Positions 34,501 to 44,432 are shown, counted from the stretch's first letter. The stretch: DNA of 64,000 nt from Amphibalanus amphitrite (GCF_019059575.1 NW_024882320.1:124001-188000), one strand, 5' to 3'. Numbers and translations: made by a program. The notes: generated from the letters alone by a model not told the origin.

Positions 34501-37500
34501 TACAAACCAATACATACTATATATGCCTATAGGCAATAGGTGTGGCATCATATTGGACCTTTCTCCCCCCCCCCCCCCCGCTCAGCAACCGGACTGCCAG
34601 GGATCGGGCCGGCCATGAGTTACCCCACGCCCACCCTTAACCAGGGATGCGGAGTCGTGGACATTTCAGACGGTTCCGACTCCGGCTCCGGCTCCGGGTG
34701 AAATGCCATGGCGGCTCGACGGCTCCGGCTCCGAGTAAAATGGTCCGGCGGCTCCGGCTCCAATAATCAGTACATTTTAAATACCTACGGGTGGCAGAAA
34801 AAAGAAGATGGGATTGGTGCACGTTGCTTCTGCATTTGCATAACTTAAGGCTATTTTCATATTTTGAATACCGTATTTCTTATAACTGCCTGGAACTGCA
34901 AGTTCAAGGCAGTTCGGTTTGACAAACCGAACTGGGTCAATATTTGTTTCTTCTTCAAAAAAAGGATCCGGAGTCGCCCCCTTTTTTGACAGCTCCGGCT
35001 CTGGCTCCGGCTCCGAACTATATTGTTTCACGGCTTTGGCTCCGGCTCCGGGCAAAATATGCCGGCTCCGGCGGCTCCGGCTCCGGCTCCGCACCCCGGC
35101 CCTGCCTCAAACCGAAAGTCTGGATCCACCCTGGTGCCCTAGCTAATCGCTATACTAGAATCAGCGCACACAGATGTCGTGGTTTACATGTATATGCATA
35201 GATGTCGCAGCGATAGCGACACATGCAGTGCAAATGGTAGCAGACAGCAGTAGTTTCCCCTACCAAAGTGGTGGTTTTCTACCACAGACGCTCGTCAAGG
35301 TCGGAAATTCCAAATACGCCGACCGTCCACCGCTGCAGCCAGGCGTCGCTCTCCTGAAGAAACTGCATGTGTTCTCCCGCCGTTGCTGGATGGAGGCTGG
35401 ATATCACGCGTCGCTTTGAGCAGGGGTCGAACCGGGCGGAAGCGTTTAGCACATCGAGCAGGTCGTTGAGGCGCAGCAGGAGAGTTGCAGTCGGGAGTGC
35501 AGTGCGCGGGAGCTTACCGTGGGTCGCATGCAATGTGATTGCTGCTGCTACTGTCCGGCTCATCACCTGTAGGGCATAGCTGACTTTCATTTTTCAAAGC
35601 TATTTGGCCTGATGTGTTTCTGGCTTAGTTTTTGAGCAGCCCGTGGGGAAGAAGCGCATTCCAGTGCGTAGTGTTTCTAAATGACTCCAAGAGGCTACTT
35701 CACCGTCTACTTCAATATCGTATTTCATTAATGCATTTCGTATGCATTTGAAGATGTGAGGCACGTCATACAGAGCAGCAACCTCGTGCCCGTCCACGGT
35801 GAACAAGCCGGTTTCCGCAGCTCCGAGCAGTCTGTAGGTCGCCTGGTTGTTCTTTGACATGTCACAAGTTGTAGCTAGCACAGTGAATCCCGCTGTTGTT
35901 ACACGTTGGACACACTGTGTTAACAGCTGCTGCTGCACAACGGCCTTGGTCGTTCCGGAACTCAGAAAGAATGGGCTGTTTCCAGCGTTTGGTGACACTG
36001 ACGCCCCGCACCATCATGACCAAGGCGTGGTCGGCGCAGGCATTGGCGCGGCAGAGAGAGCCATGATCAGTGAAGCCCTCGATGACGTCATCACCCCGCT
36101 GGTAGGCCAACCTTGGTTTCAGCTGCATTTTGTCGAACGAAATGATGCACAGCTTGTCCTTGGCACTTGCTCCGGCGAACTTCTCTTTTATGAGAGCCAA
36201 GATAGCGTCATGAAAGCCAGGTCGCATCTGTATTTTTTCCATCTTCCTCCGCAGAGTTCGAGGATGGGGAAGGACGTACCGTTTTTGTAGGATAGGAACC
36301 GATACGCCCTGGGACCAAGGCCATATATAGTTCTGGGACCCTGAAGTAGAGCGCGAGTGCTCGCACTTCCTCATCTTCATCAAATTTTGGACGAATTTCA
36401 TCGAATTTCATTTATTTTAGACCAATGTTAAAACTGTAATGCAATGAATATGTATAAATGCTCCCGTAGCAATGTGTGCTAAAAGTTTCCAATAAAATAT
36501 CCGGTAACCATTTCAAAGTCACAGTCACAACTTGGCCCTTGAAGACGAATCATTCGACGATTGTTAAGAAAAAATGTATGAAATGTTAAGAAAATATATG
36601 AAAATGTAAACCCACGTGGAAAGAAATTCATCCGCATCCTCCGGATCTCCGGATATTCATCCGATTCATCCGGCAAAGTCCTTGATTTTTGGTTACACAC
36701 GTGGCAATGCTAATCGAAGCTCCTGTCCATTCCATGTCGTAGACTATATATTCCGTGCTACCAGTATAGCGCCTTTTGGGGCGACTAACGGAGCGAGCGA
36801 GGGGGTGAGTCTTGCACGTGCGAAATTTCGAGGGGGTACCTGCAACTGACTTGTGCACGGCACCCTACTGACCGGTTTCTAGCAATGTGCCAAATTTGAA
36901 CACAATCGGCCCAGCCGTTCTCGAGATCTGGGAGCGGCACCCTGCACGTGCGCACGTGCAAAATGGGTCCCAACTGACTTGTGCACGGCACCCTACTAAC
37001 TGGTCCCTAACTGTGTACCAAATTTGAGCGCCATCGGTCCAGCCGTTCTCGAGATCTGGAAACGACCCCTGCACGTGCGCACGTGCAGCAGCACCCCAAC
37101 TCTGGCACATGGATATGCAGTGCCTAGTGGGTGCCTACCTACATGCCAACTTTCAGCGCAATCGGCCAAGTAGTTACCGAGATATTGCAACAATTACAAA
37201 AGTGACACCTCTTCGTTTTGCACGTGGCACGTGCATAAGGGGTCACCCACATGCATCGGGAATAGTCCAATACTTGGTAGAAGGAATGAAGCTACCCTAC
37301 AAAAATTACCGCATGTAAATCGGTCAAGTGGTTGCTGAGATATAAGCCTCGCAAAAGCGTCCGCACGGCCGGCCGGCCGGCCGGCCGCTCATACTCAGAA
37401 ATTTCCGTTATTCTACGTAAGACTCCGCTCGCTTCGCTCGCTCCGTAACTACATCCTGCCTATCAGTCATCATTGACATGCTTCTCCTCCAACAGACCCG

Positions 37501-38647
37501 CGTGTGACGGCCGACCCGCTGTCGTGGACCCGCGATGACGTGGTGATTGGCGTCCTGGGCGCCGGAGCGGCCGCCCTGCTCTTCCTACTGGTCATCTGCG
37601 GCCTGTGGGTGGCCAAGTCGCGTCACAGACACAGGGAGAAGCTGCACCGGCGTAATAGCATCCGCAGCAGTGTGCGCAGTACGCGCTCCCTGGCCAGCAG
37701 CTTCTCGGATGTTTCCGGAGGGACCGGAGGGTACCGACGCCGGCCCAATGTGAGTTATAGAGCGGGATGTGCTGAGCTGTGTGGTTGGGGGCGGTGTGGT
37801 GGGGGATGATGGTGCTGGATGTGTTATTGTTGCTCGATGGACGAGGTATTCGTGAAGCTTGTGTTTTTTACTCGTTTTGGGTGTTTTTAACTGATAGTCG
37901 AATTGCGTCATAGATTCATCAGTTGTCATCTGTTGCGAGGGCATGCTATGTCTTATGCTTACTAGCTAGATTTTTGTGTTTCTCAACCATCGCATGTGGT
38001 TAAACGTAAGTGTCCCGTGTTTTCCCATAATCACTCTTTCTTAGTCCCTCAGTCACGCCTCTGGCTCTAGCTAATGCGTTGTTACGTCTTTCCCACAGCC
38101 GAACCCGATGCCGGACGGCGCCACGGGCGGCAGCGTCGACTCGATCGCCAAACCGTCGTTTGACGAGACCCACTCGACGACCACCTTCGACGAGCGGTTC
38201 GCGCACGACCCGCGCCTCGAGAACGCCAACGCCGACGCGCTGGCCCGGCCCACGTTCGACCTCGGTTACGAGAACCGCGGCTACCTAGACCGCTCGACAT
38301 TCACGTCTCGCGTGCCCTCTCCCTGGGAGCCAGCGGGAGCGGGTGCCGCCGTCGACAGTTACGACCAGAAAATGGCCGTGGAGCTGGACGACTGTAAGCC
38401 CAGCTCTGTGGCGGACGACTCAGGCGCCAGTGACTCGACTCTGGAGCTGAAGAGGCCGTTTGGGGACGAGGATGCAGCCTCCGACACAGTACCCGTGTAT
38501 GAGGGTGTGCCGGCACGCGGTCCAACCCCGCCAGCAGCGACGGTAGCGCGATCGGCGGACCCGTTCCCTCGCTCAGCCAGCCTGGCGTCGGATGACTACT
38601 TCCAGCAGGGAAGGACTCGATCGCAGCCGCTAGAGACGGCCATGTGA
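13594..38647 (+). CDS. bark: Bark beetle / Anakonda, tricellular-junction protein (5' partial, 30 exons)
   Basis: In Drosophila this large single-pass protein sits at tricellular junctions and is needed to assemble septate junctions. Exons: 13594-13781, 14051-14250, 15086-15227, 15546-15787, 16096-16227, 18132-18249, 18608-19888, 20149-20306, 20619-20782, 21207-21433, 21672-21860, 22214-22431, 22855-22962, 23269-23395, 23713-23848, 24186-24395, 24700-25485, 25829-26737, 27047-27165, 27439-27577, 27771-28027, 29068-29279, 29641-29871, 30144-30268, 30563-30688, 31639-31764, 32050-32179, 32523-32727, 37496-37749, 38099-38647. They total 8,008 nt, about 2,668 residues. Every join is GT-AG and keeps phase. 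The ectodomain is three SRCR/beta-helix/CUB-like modules, then a C-type lectin domain, one membrane span and a ~240-residue tail. The fly protein is about 3,100 residues, so roughly 400 N-terminal residues, including the signal peptide, are missing. Confidence 0.88.
16921..17078. mobile_element. 158-bp hAT-type MITE nested in the hAT element
   Basis: The ends CAGTAGCGGCGGAAC and GTTCCGCCGCCTATG are imperfect inverted repeats. The flanks carry a perfect 8-bp duplication CTATATCC (16913-16920 and 17079-17086). A sister copy is at 53158-53296. Confidence 0.85.
17223..17415. repeat. Foldback repeat with ~80-bp arms
   Basis: The left arm (about 17223-17302) and right arm (about 17335-17415) are near-perfect inverted copies containing CCGCCTGCCGGAATTTTTGC. 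The loop is about 32 nt. It lies in the hAT element. I could not define a target duplication. Confidence 0.8.
21059..21232 (+). repeat. Tandem triplication of a splice acceptor plus exon start
   Basis: Three ~70-bp tandem copies of the acceptor AG followed by TCTGTGTCGTGCGCGCC begin at 21063, 21139 and 21206. Only the third acceptor (exon from 21207) keeps the bark frame; using the first or second would add 143 or 67 nt and shift it. The first two are therefore decoys or remnants. Confidence 0.85.
23183..23211. repeat. 29-bp perfect palindrome flanked by 8-bp direct repeats
   Basis: CATAGAGATCTTAT, one A, then ATAAGATCTCTATG is a perfect hairpin with a 1-nt centre. The immediate flanks are identical 8-mers GCTGCGAT (23175-23182 and 23212-23219). 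It looks like a minimal transposon-like insertion in bark intron 13, or the product of aberrant repair after excision of a larger hAT-like element. Confidence 0.8.
28196..28991 (-). mobile_element. Mariner-like element with ~250-bp inverted repeats
   Basis: In bark intron 21, CTAGGGTTGACTATTAA at the left is mirrored at the right end. The arms run about 28196-28460 and 28745-28991 with scattered mismatches. The flanks share TATGTA (28190-28195 and 28992-28997), which includes the TA expected for mariner. The centre holds a transposase remnant on the minus strand. Confidence 0.75.
28541..28672 (-). pseudogene. Mariner-like transposase C-terminal remnant
   Basis: A minus-strand frame of 43 codons ends LERCVMLEGDYVE and a stop. 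The final R-x2-RC-x5-GDYVE pattern is typical of mariner/IS630-type transposase ends. The catalytic DDE region is absent, so this is a deletion derivative. Confidence 0.5.
32050..32727 (+). other. bark: bark C-type lectin-like domain (exons 27-28)
   Basis: The two exons encode GKCPPGWTLVDTTCFMY, then FTEAKQFC, then a variable middle, then RVWVQHLD and GPCELQLPFLCEMG. Cysteine placement fits a C-type lectin fold. I see no clear EPN or QPD sugar-specificity triplet and no obvious WND calcium site, so sugar binding is doubtful. Confidence 0.8.
33981..35319. mobile_element. Mutator-like foldback element inside the P transposase
   Basis: Arms of about 230 bp (33981-34213 and about 35099-35319) are inverted copies that begin GCGTATTTGGAA at both ends. 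A perfect 9-bp target duplication CGACCGTCC lies at 33972-33980 and 35320-35328. Long terminal inverted repeats plus a 9-bp duplication fit Mutator-like elements. Excising the element with one duplication copy restores the P transposase reading frame exactly. It has no transposase and carries a nested inverted repeat. Confidence 0.85.
34206..34640. repeat. Inner inverted repeat with poly-G/poly-C tracts
   Basis: Within the foldback, GGGTGGGCG and GGCCGGCCCGATCCC at about 34206-34245 are mirrored at about 34595-34640. A GCGGGGGG run near 34257 is mirrored by a C run near 34567. Beyond it, 34670-35095 is rich in GGCTCCGGCTCC hexamers on both sides of a spacer. Confidence 0.6.
36781..37448. repeat. 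Repeat block with GGAGCGAGCGA ends and CACGTG clusters
   Basis: The ends ACGGAGCGAGCGA (36788) and TCGCTTCGCTCGCTCCGT (near 37431) are inverted. Inside are diverged ~110-130-bp units each carrying CACGTG or GTGCGCACGTGC, a GTGCACGGCACCCTACT stretch, and an AATCGG...GTTCTCGAGATCTGG stretch. A (CCGG)n run is at about 37368-37386. It is probably a non-autonomous DNA element; the family is not recognised. Confidence 0.55.
37496..38647 (+). other. bark: bark membrane span and cytoplasmic tail (exons 29-30)
   Basis: A hydrophobic stretch of ~23 residues (VVIGVLGAGAAALLFLLVIC) is followed by a basic stop-transfer segment (KSRHRHREKLHRR). The tail is rich in S, D and P and contains NADALARPTFDLGYENRGYL. 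It ends in ETAM, which fits the S/T-x-hydrophobic pattern of PDZ-binding termini only loosely because M is unusual at the last position. A 4.8-kb intron full of transposons separates this from the lectin exons. Confidence 0.8.
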
Positions 38648-39931
38648 GGTCTGACGTGATAGGTCTGAGTGTGACGTCATACTAAGAAGACTCAAGTGTG
38701 ATGTCAGGGTTAGTGGTGGTGAGACGGCCAGTGAACATGGCGCGACATCTGTGATACGAGTAGTTCCGGCGTCCGCCGCTCGTGGCGCTGTAGAAGCGTA
38801 GTAAACGTGACTATCGGCCCAGCATGGCTCACAGACATTCCAACCATGGCTGGGTGGGACAATCATGAAGAGACGCTACTAGATATATTGAGTGTTTTTT
38901 TATATACCATCATTCATCACTGCCTGTTAGAAAGCAGATAGTGTCGCTGATCTGCTCAAATGATCTTGCTGTGTGCGTGAACGATATGGTTGGATCTCAT
39001 GTCAGCTGGCGTGCTTGGTGGGAGGCGAGGTAACATCGGCTCCATGTTGTTCCAAACTCATTGTTTAGAATTGTTGGCGAGAGTGCTCACATAAGTGGAA
39101 ATGCGTGTCTTTTGTAGCTGATCCAAACCTGTGATCACAGATCCTTCCGCCCATCACGACTCGCGGAGTCACGAATCACGACTCTCAGAGTCACGAATTC
39201 CCAGTCCGTCCTCCATTGATAGTCATGTGTGATATGTGAGCCGATAATGTTTTGCAGCAACTGATCGTAAGTAATGTAATGAATCATTCAATCTGGATGG
39301 CTTACGGTAGCATGAGTTGTGGGTAGATCTTCCTTCAAAACGACCTCAGAGTTGAATGTCTTCTCGCTCAAACCAATCTGTTGGTTTCAAACTGTATATA
39401 TGTATCATACTCTCATCGCAATATGTCGATTTATACACCACAATTTATATTGTTTTATATATCTTGTACCTTCTGTTCTTTCTTGCATGCTCATCATTGT
39501 GTACTGTATTGAGAGTCTCTGCCGATACTGTTAATCGTCACGTTATACATTGCGCCTCTGCTGCTTACTCGATCCTTATAACCAGTGCTAAGACATGAGT
39601 GGCTCTTCAGTCGATCTGACTACCGTCATGTACCGGTGATTACCTACTGGCTGAGATCAGTTTGCCGGCCGAACGAATATTTTCCCGTCGGGCCGGTCCG
39701 GTCAATGGCACATCAGCCTAGGACCGATCTACGAGGCAAGTTTGAGAGACTGGCCAACTTACTGTGAATTGCACATTTCGTATGAATATACATCTACGAT
39801 GCTAGTTATTGCATTGCCTTTCCGTGTATAATACATCTACGAGTTACGACAAACGAACCATCAAGCAACGTAATTTACTCTAATGACGATGAACGTTTAC
39901 GAACAGTTTGCGATTACAATATCTAAATAAA
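38648..39931 (+). other. bark: bark 3' untranslated region (probable)
   Basis: No coding frame of interest follows the stop at 38645-38647. The first AATAAA I see downstream is at 39926-39931. Short repeats of CACGACTC and GAGTCACGAAT occur at 39159-39200. Confidence 0.45.
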
Positions 39932-40384
39932 GCAGCGGAATATAATGAACGCTTTAATGCCGGCTGACAGATGACGAGTACTTCTTTCCTGGCTATCTAG
40001 CGGTAAAAAACTGAATTCATCCTGTAGCCGTGTTATCTCATATTCTACATTGATGAGACTGGGCGAGCCTATGCGTCGATGATGTGCCGGTGCAACGGTC
40101 ATCACTCATCAAGTCATCAAGGCCGTATAGTGAGAGTGGATCATCAGCGTCCACAATTTTGAAAGACTGAAGAAAATACCTTTATGTCCAGGTGCCCGAG
40201 CAATTATTTGTTGCCATGACGACGACATCAGCAGTGTTTGTTTGCTATTTGTTGAATATTTGGCTGAAAACAATATTTTTCTGGTTAAGCGAGGTTATTA
40301 TTTCACATTTCTTTTCAGTTTAACTTGAATAATCAAAACAAGGAATATTAAGTTTGGATTATCCGTGGTCAACTCTACAAAACA

Positions 40385-42842
40385 ATGAAGGACAAGTTGA
40401 AAATCCATGTCATCTACTGGTAAGATGCCTTGTGAAATGTGAATTATATCATAATGGCAGGAGTCCGTTATTCATTTGACCTCCCTCAAGAGTGAGCCAT
40501 TGTTCCCGTAGGCCGTAAGATGACCCTCCCCTCTCAGTTACGTCCCAGATAAGTTCCAAAAGCTTTGTTCTGGGGCCTACCTATGCCACCTGTTGGGTCG
40601 ACCTTTCTTATATTCGATCTAGCTTCGATCGATTGTGGCCGTTGACAACGTATGCCGGAGTCTTTTTTTTTAACGGCTTCGTTCTGATGCTAAAATTATG
40701 CATAGGTAATTTTACTAGCAGGCATATGTTCACCTGTATTTATGTCATTTATGATTATTATGCATCACGTCGATGCTTTGAAGACAATCGCAGAGAGCCG
40801 CTGAGATTCGTATTGGATTCACTTCGAAGTGATTTACTTACACATCCGTCCCTAGATGGCACTAGTAGTTGACGCCTGAAAGGTATGCTGTGCCGGAGCG
40901 CCCGGCGCCACAGATTTTCCGTGTATTACAGGGTGACACAAAAAAAGCGGTCATCACCAAAATTCGAATAACTTCGGAAGTTTTATTCAGATCATCACCA
41001 AACTTCGGCCACTTTAGGTCACACCTATGTAGCAGACATCCACCAAGTTTCAAGTCTTCACTACGAATACTTTTAGTACAGTGTGTGTTTTACGGACGCT
41101 CCACAATGTGCTCCAGGTGAGCGCCCCGGCGCTGCAGGGCGTAGGCACACCTGCATCCGGCGGGCAAAGTTGCCGATAACCCGATAAGAATAACGTTTCA
41201 GGGGTAGCACACCCCCTGAGCACTGTCTCCAGAGGCCATTGCACTCTGTAAAGTGCACAGCCATTGGGTTATCGACAACTTTGCCCGCCGGATGCAAGTG
41301 TGCCTACGCCCTGCAGCGCCGTGGCGCTCACCTGGAGCACATTGTGGAGCGTCAGTAAAACACACACTGTACTAAAAGTTTTCGTAGTGAAGACTTGAAA
41401 CTTGGTGGATGTATGCTACATAGGTGTGACCTTAAGTGGCCGAAGTTTGGTGATGATCTGAATAAAACTTCTGAAGTTATTCGAAATTTGGTGATGACCG
41501 TTTTTTTGTGTCACCCTGTACCTTACCTACGTACGGAGCTGCCAAATGCCATCTGGCTTGCGAAGTGCGTCAATTATTCAGTCTACAAATTACGATGATG
41601 AAAGCCGTGTTATGTTAATGGCCACTTCAATGTCCCGTTCCGATGCCCGACCTCCTAACCCTTCTTCAGTTGACAGCAAAAAAGGTTATCTTTTGTCGAT
41701 CCTTCACCATGTACTTTGCTGTGTGATCGGACAGAGTCGGACTACTAGGCTCTGAAAATGAATATGCATACGACAGCGGACCATATTTCTTACATCACAT
41801 TTTATTTTGTTCCATAAACGGCCATGTTTTATTTTTTTATCAGCCGTTTGACGTCGTACTTTCACGCATTTAATGTGTCTGTAGCTGTAATGCTGTACTT
41901 CGTGACTTCGTCCTAATCCATCATCATCAGTCAATTGAAAATATCCTTTCGTTTTTGCTTTCAAATGTATCCTACTGACATTTTCTTGCCACAATGCGTG
42001 TTATTTGACGATGTTTACCCCATTCCAGCGGCGCCTGAGGATACGCCCCAAAGTTCCGCCGTATCAAGGCGGAACTGGATGGGGCCTTTCCGAGGGAGCT
42101 GGACATCGTAAGTAAACGACTCATGTGTGGTGCGTTCACTTATATTTATCGCTCCCGGAATAAAATGATTTGACATTGCGCATTTTCCATGTTTATTTTG
42201 TATGCATTGATGTTTCAATAACTGGTTTGTATGCTTTACATTTGCCCGAAGTAAATATTCGTTCATCGGAATTAGGTCTCAGGCTTCCCGATGCTGCCTC
42301 GACAACTAAGACGCGTTGTTTGCCTTTCCAGACTGGTGAGGGAACCGCCAGCGTCACTGGCTACTTCGAGGTCCAGATCGTCGGCGGCAAACTTCTTCAT
42401 TCCAAAAAGGTAGACGACTGTCTTATTGCTGAACATTTATAGGTAGTCCACGTTATTTGCTCTAATCTGGTTATCCAAGTGTGAGACATGAGAGGCAGGT
42501 GTGACCCGGTGAGTATCAGTCCTGTTTAGTATTAGTTATGTTTATTTTTTATGTTATGTGGATAACATGAATAATAATTTTAGTTTTGCACATATCCCTA
42601 AAGCTCCAATAAACAAACAAACAAACTTTTGAACATACATAGTTCAAATGGGCATGATCAACGATGTTTCACCGCCGTGTCTAAAAAAAAACAGCATTGT
42701 CAGCATTCGAATGTGCTTTCCATTCGACCCTGTCCTTCCCTCCCCCCCCCCCCCTTAGAACGGCAATGGCTACGTGGACACTCCAGAGAAGATGAACCGC
42801 ATTGTGCAGGGGATCAAGGACGCGCTAGCAGCTGCCTGCTGA
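40385..42842 (+). CDS. SelW: Selenoprotein W (UGA-Sec, four exons)
   Basis: SelW is a small thioredoxin-like redox selenoprotein. Exons are 40385-40419, 42029-42107, 42332-42409 and 42759-42842, all GT-AG and in phase, giving 91 residues (vertebrate SelW is 87). The start encodes MKDKLKIHVIYC; the join to exon 2 gives the CxxU redox motif YCGAUGY with U encoded by TGA at 42036-42038. Next come FPRELDI, EGTASVTGYFEV, GGKLLHSKK, GNGYVDTPEKM and a stop at 42840. This follows SelW along its full length. Because of the UGA, ordinary ORF callers miss it. A SECIS candidate lies about 390 nt past the stop, supporting a functional selenoprotein. Intron 1 carries a MITE. Confidence 0.93.
40929..41518. 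mobile_element. 590-bp Tc1/mariner-type foldback MITE in SelW intron 1
   Basis: The ends CAGGGTGACACAAAAAAA and its mirror TTTTTTTGTGTCACCCTG bound arms of about 280 bp that meet in the middle, with TA on both sides (40927-40928 and 41519-41520). There is no transposase. Confidence 0.85.
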
Positions 42843-43232
42843 GTGCTGATCAGTGCCGGAAACTGATGTGAAACGGTCAGTCATGCCGTATCTGTCGATG
42901 TTTTCAATAAGCCATCACTCGATTTAAACGTTGCATTACTTCGTGCGTATGAGACATGCAACATTGGTTACTATAAGTGTCATACACACTATACGTATAA
43001 CCATGCATATGCGTTTCTTGCATCGACTATTAATTAATTTTATTGATCGGTGTGTCAACGAATTCGTTAATTCGTTATCACTGAATGTAATTGTAGTTAA
43101 AATAGACAAAAATGTTTTAGTATGTCTAAATCGTACGAACATTTACATCATTATACGAATAAGCGAAATATCCTGCCCCTCCGGCTGAACAAATGCCCGC
43201 TTGCAGGTGTGTCACGGTGAACAGTGACGTCA

Positions 43233-43290
43233 CAGCCACAATGACGTCAGCCGCAGAAAGCCCGGCTGGCGGCGGACCGATGATGGGCTG
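43233..43290 (+). ncRNA. SECIS element of SelW
   Basis: The 3' UTR folds as helix 1 CAGCC/GGCTG, then the quartet ATGAC with CGAT, then helix 2 GTCAGCCGC/GCGGCGGAC (8 of 9 pairs), then an apical loop starting AGAAAGCC with the conserved unpaired A run. The distance from TGA to the A run is about 12 nt, as in eukaryotic SECIS elements. It recruits the selenocysteine insertion machinery so that UGA at 42036 is decoded. Confidence 0.85.
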
Positions 43291-43556
43291 AGGCGGCACT
43301 GGCTACCGGTGAAGCGCCGCTGCTTCAGCCATTTCCAGCTGATTTTCTGCATCCGAACATCCGTGTTTCTAAAGATGTAATCACAGATCTCAGCAAGATT
43401 CATTGATTCAGAGTAATTTGGTCCGTCTTTCACCCGTCTTGAACGTAACAAACCGTTATTTGCAATCGAACCATTAATGTGCCTGTGTTGTTCGTGATGA
43501 TAGCAAGTCTATCCGCATTTACGTAGTGAATGTTTTACACATCGATTACTTTCCGC

Positions 43557-43562
43557 AATAAA
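43557..43562 (+). terminator. Polyadenylation signal of SelW
   Basis: AATAAA lies about 270 nt after the SECIS and is followed within 30 nt by TGTGTGGTGTGT, a GU-rich downstream element. Confidence 0.7.
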
Positions 43563-44432
43563 TTGAAAGTTTGATGTAAGTCTATATGTGTGGTGTGTAT
43601 GCTGGAACCACTCAATGTGTTAAATCGCTGCAGGCATCACCAGTGCTTACTGCTTATATCACCAACGTGCGTGCCATGTTACGCCTCTTACTGCAGTCCT
43701 TCGTTCAGAAAGAGTCCATGACACTGCTACCATATCGGGACAACATCCAGTTCCCGACGAATACCGATGGCCGCCGCCAACTCGCGCTTTGCCCGTAAAA
43801 TAAGCACGCATTCTAAGCTTCTTGCAACTGAGGCCCCTCCCGACCCCCAGCATATTTTCTTCATTAGGTATGTCTGTGTCTCCCAATGGAAACCAAGGCG
43901 GCCAAGCTTTGTCATGAATATCTATTAACCAGAAATCCCCAAAACATTTTCCGAAGACAAACACGTAGAAAACAGACGCCCTATAATATGCTCAGGGTTT
44001 TTATTACCTAGATAACTATATAGCTCTCCTTCATCTTTCCCAAGATGTTATAAGGAGAGTGTGGTCAGCAGGCTTATCCAAATACACTAACATAATTCAA
44101 TATAAGATATATTTCGCGGCTGCAATAACAAAGGACAGAAACTTATCCAGATATGTTTTATGGATTGACGTGAAAGAGAGAAAAGCCTCCTTTTGCGTGG
44201 ATCTTTTTCTAATAAACTGAATATGAATGCATATTGATGTTGAATGAGAATGTGCTTCAATATAATCATCGATGGCCAAAAATCATGGCTAGATATTGAG
44301 CAATATAGATGAATACAACTATTTTCCAGAAGAAGCAACATTTTCCCAACAATATGGGAGCATGAATCCGTATTGATCAACACTGAGTGACGTCGGACAA
44401 AACGCACACTCTTCCCGGCTGGGCATTACCTA
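43563..44432. other. No gene recognised
   Basis: The stretch between the SelW poly(A) signal and the stop of the minus-strand repeat-protein gene has only short ORFs. Part of it should be the 3' UTR of that minus-strand gene. Confidence 0.5.

Larger units (their letters stand above)
33835..36411 (-). pseudogene. P-element-type transposase, frameshifted and interrupted
   Basis: Read from 36411 downward, one frame gives LRRKMEKIQMRPGF, then ISFDKMQLKPRLAYQ and HALVMMVRG. A frameshift near 35960 leads to the second frame with VQQQLLTQCVQRV, LATTCDMSKNNQA, DVPHIFKCIRNAL. A third frame (35279-35590) reads KVSYALQVMSRTVAAAI and LNDLLDVLNASA. After the insertion the sequence resumes at 33971 with GLRQTIKGVVK and CTRRLNQDP. 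These match the RNase-H-like, GTP-binding and C-terminal regions of P/THAP9 transposases. No THAP DNA-binding domain was seen, and at least three frame breaks make it non-functional. Confidence 0.8.
33039..36768 (-). mobile_element. Decayed P-like element in bark intron 28
   Basis: A perfect 36-bp inverted repeat (33048-33083 and 36724-36759) contains AGCACGGAATATATAGTC; with three mismatches it extends outward to TATACT. It encloses a P-type transposase remnant on the minus strand. No target duplication is evident. The element has been opened by a later insertion at 33981-35319. Confidence 0.65.

Noticed and set aside
33031-36776. An 8-bp target duplication for the P-like element
   Set aside because: The outer flanks ATTCACCG and GCGCCTTT do not match, so I report only the inverted repeats.
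42029-42107. Reading the SelW exon as a pseudogene because of the TGA
   Set aside because: The TGA is exactly at the CxxU position, all splice phases hold, and a SECIS candidate follows.
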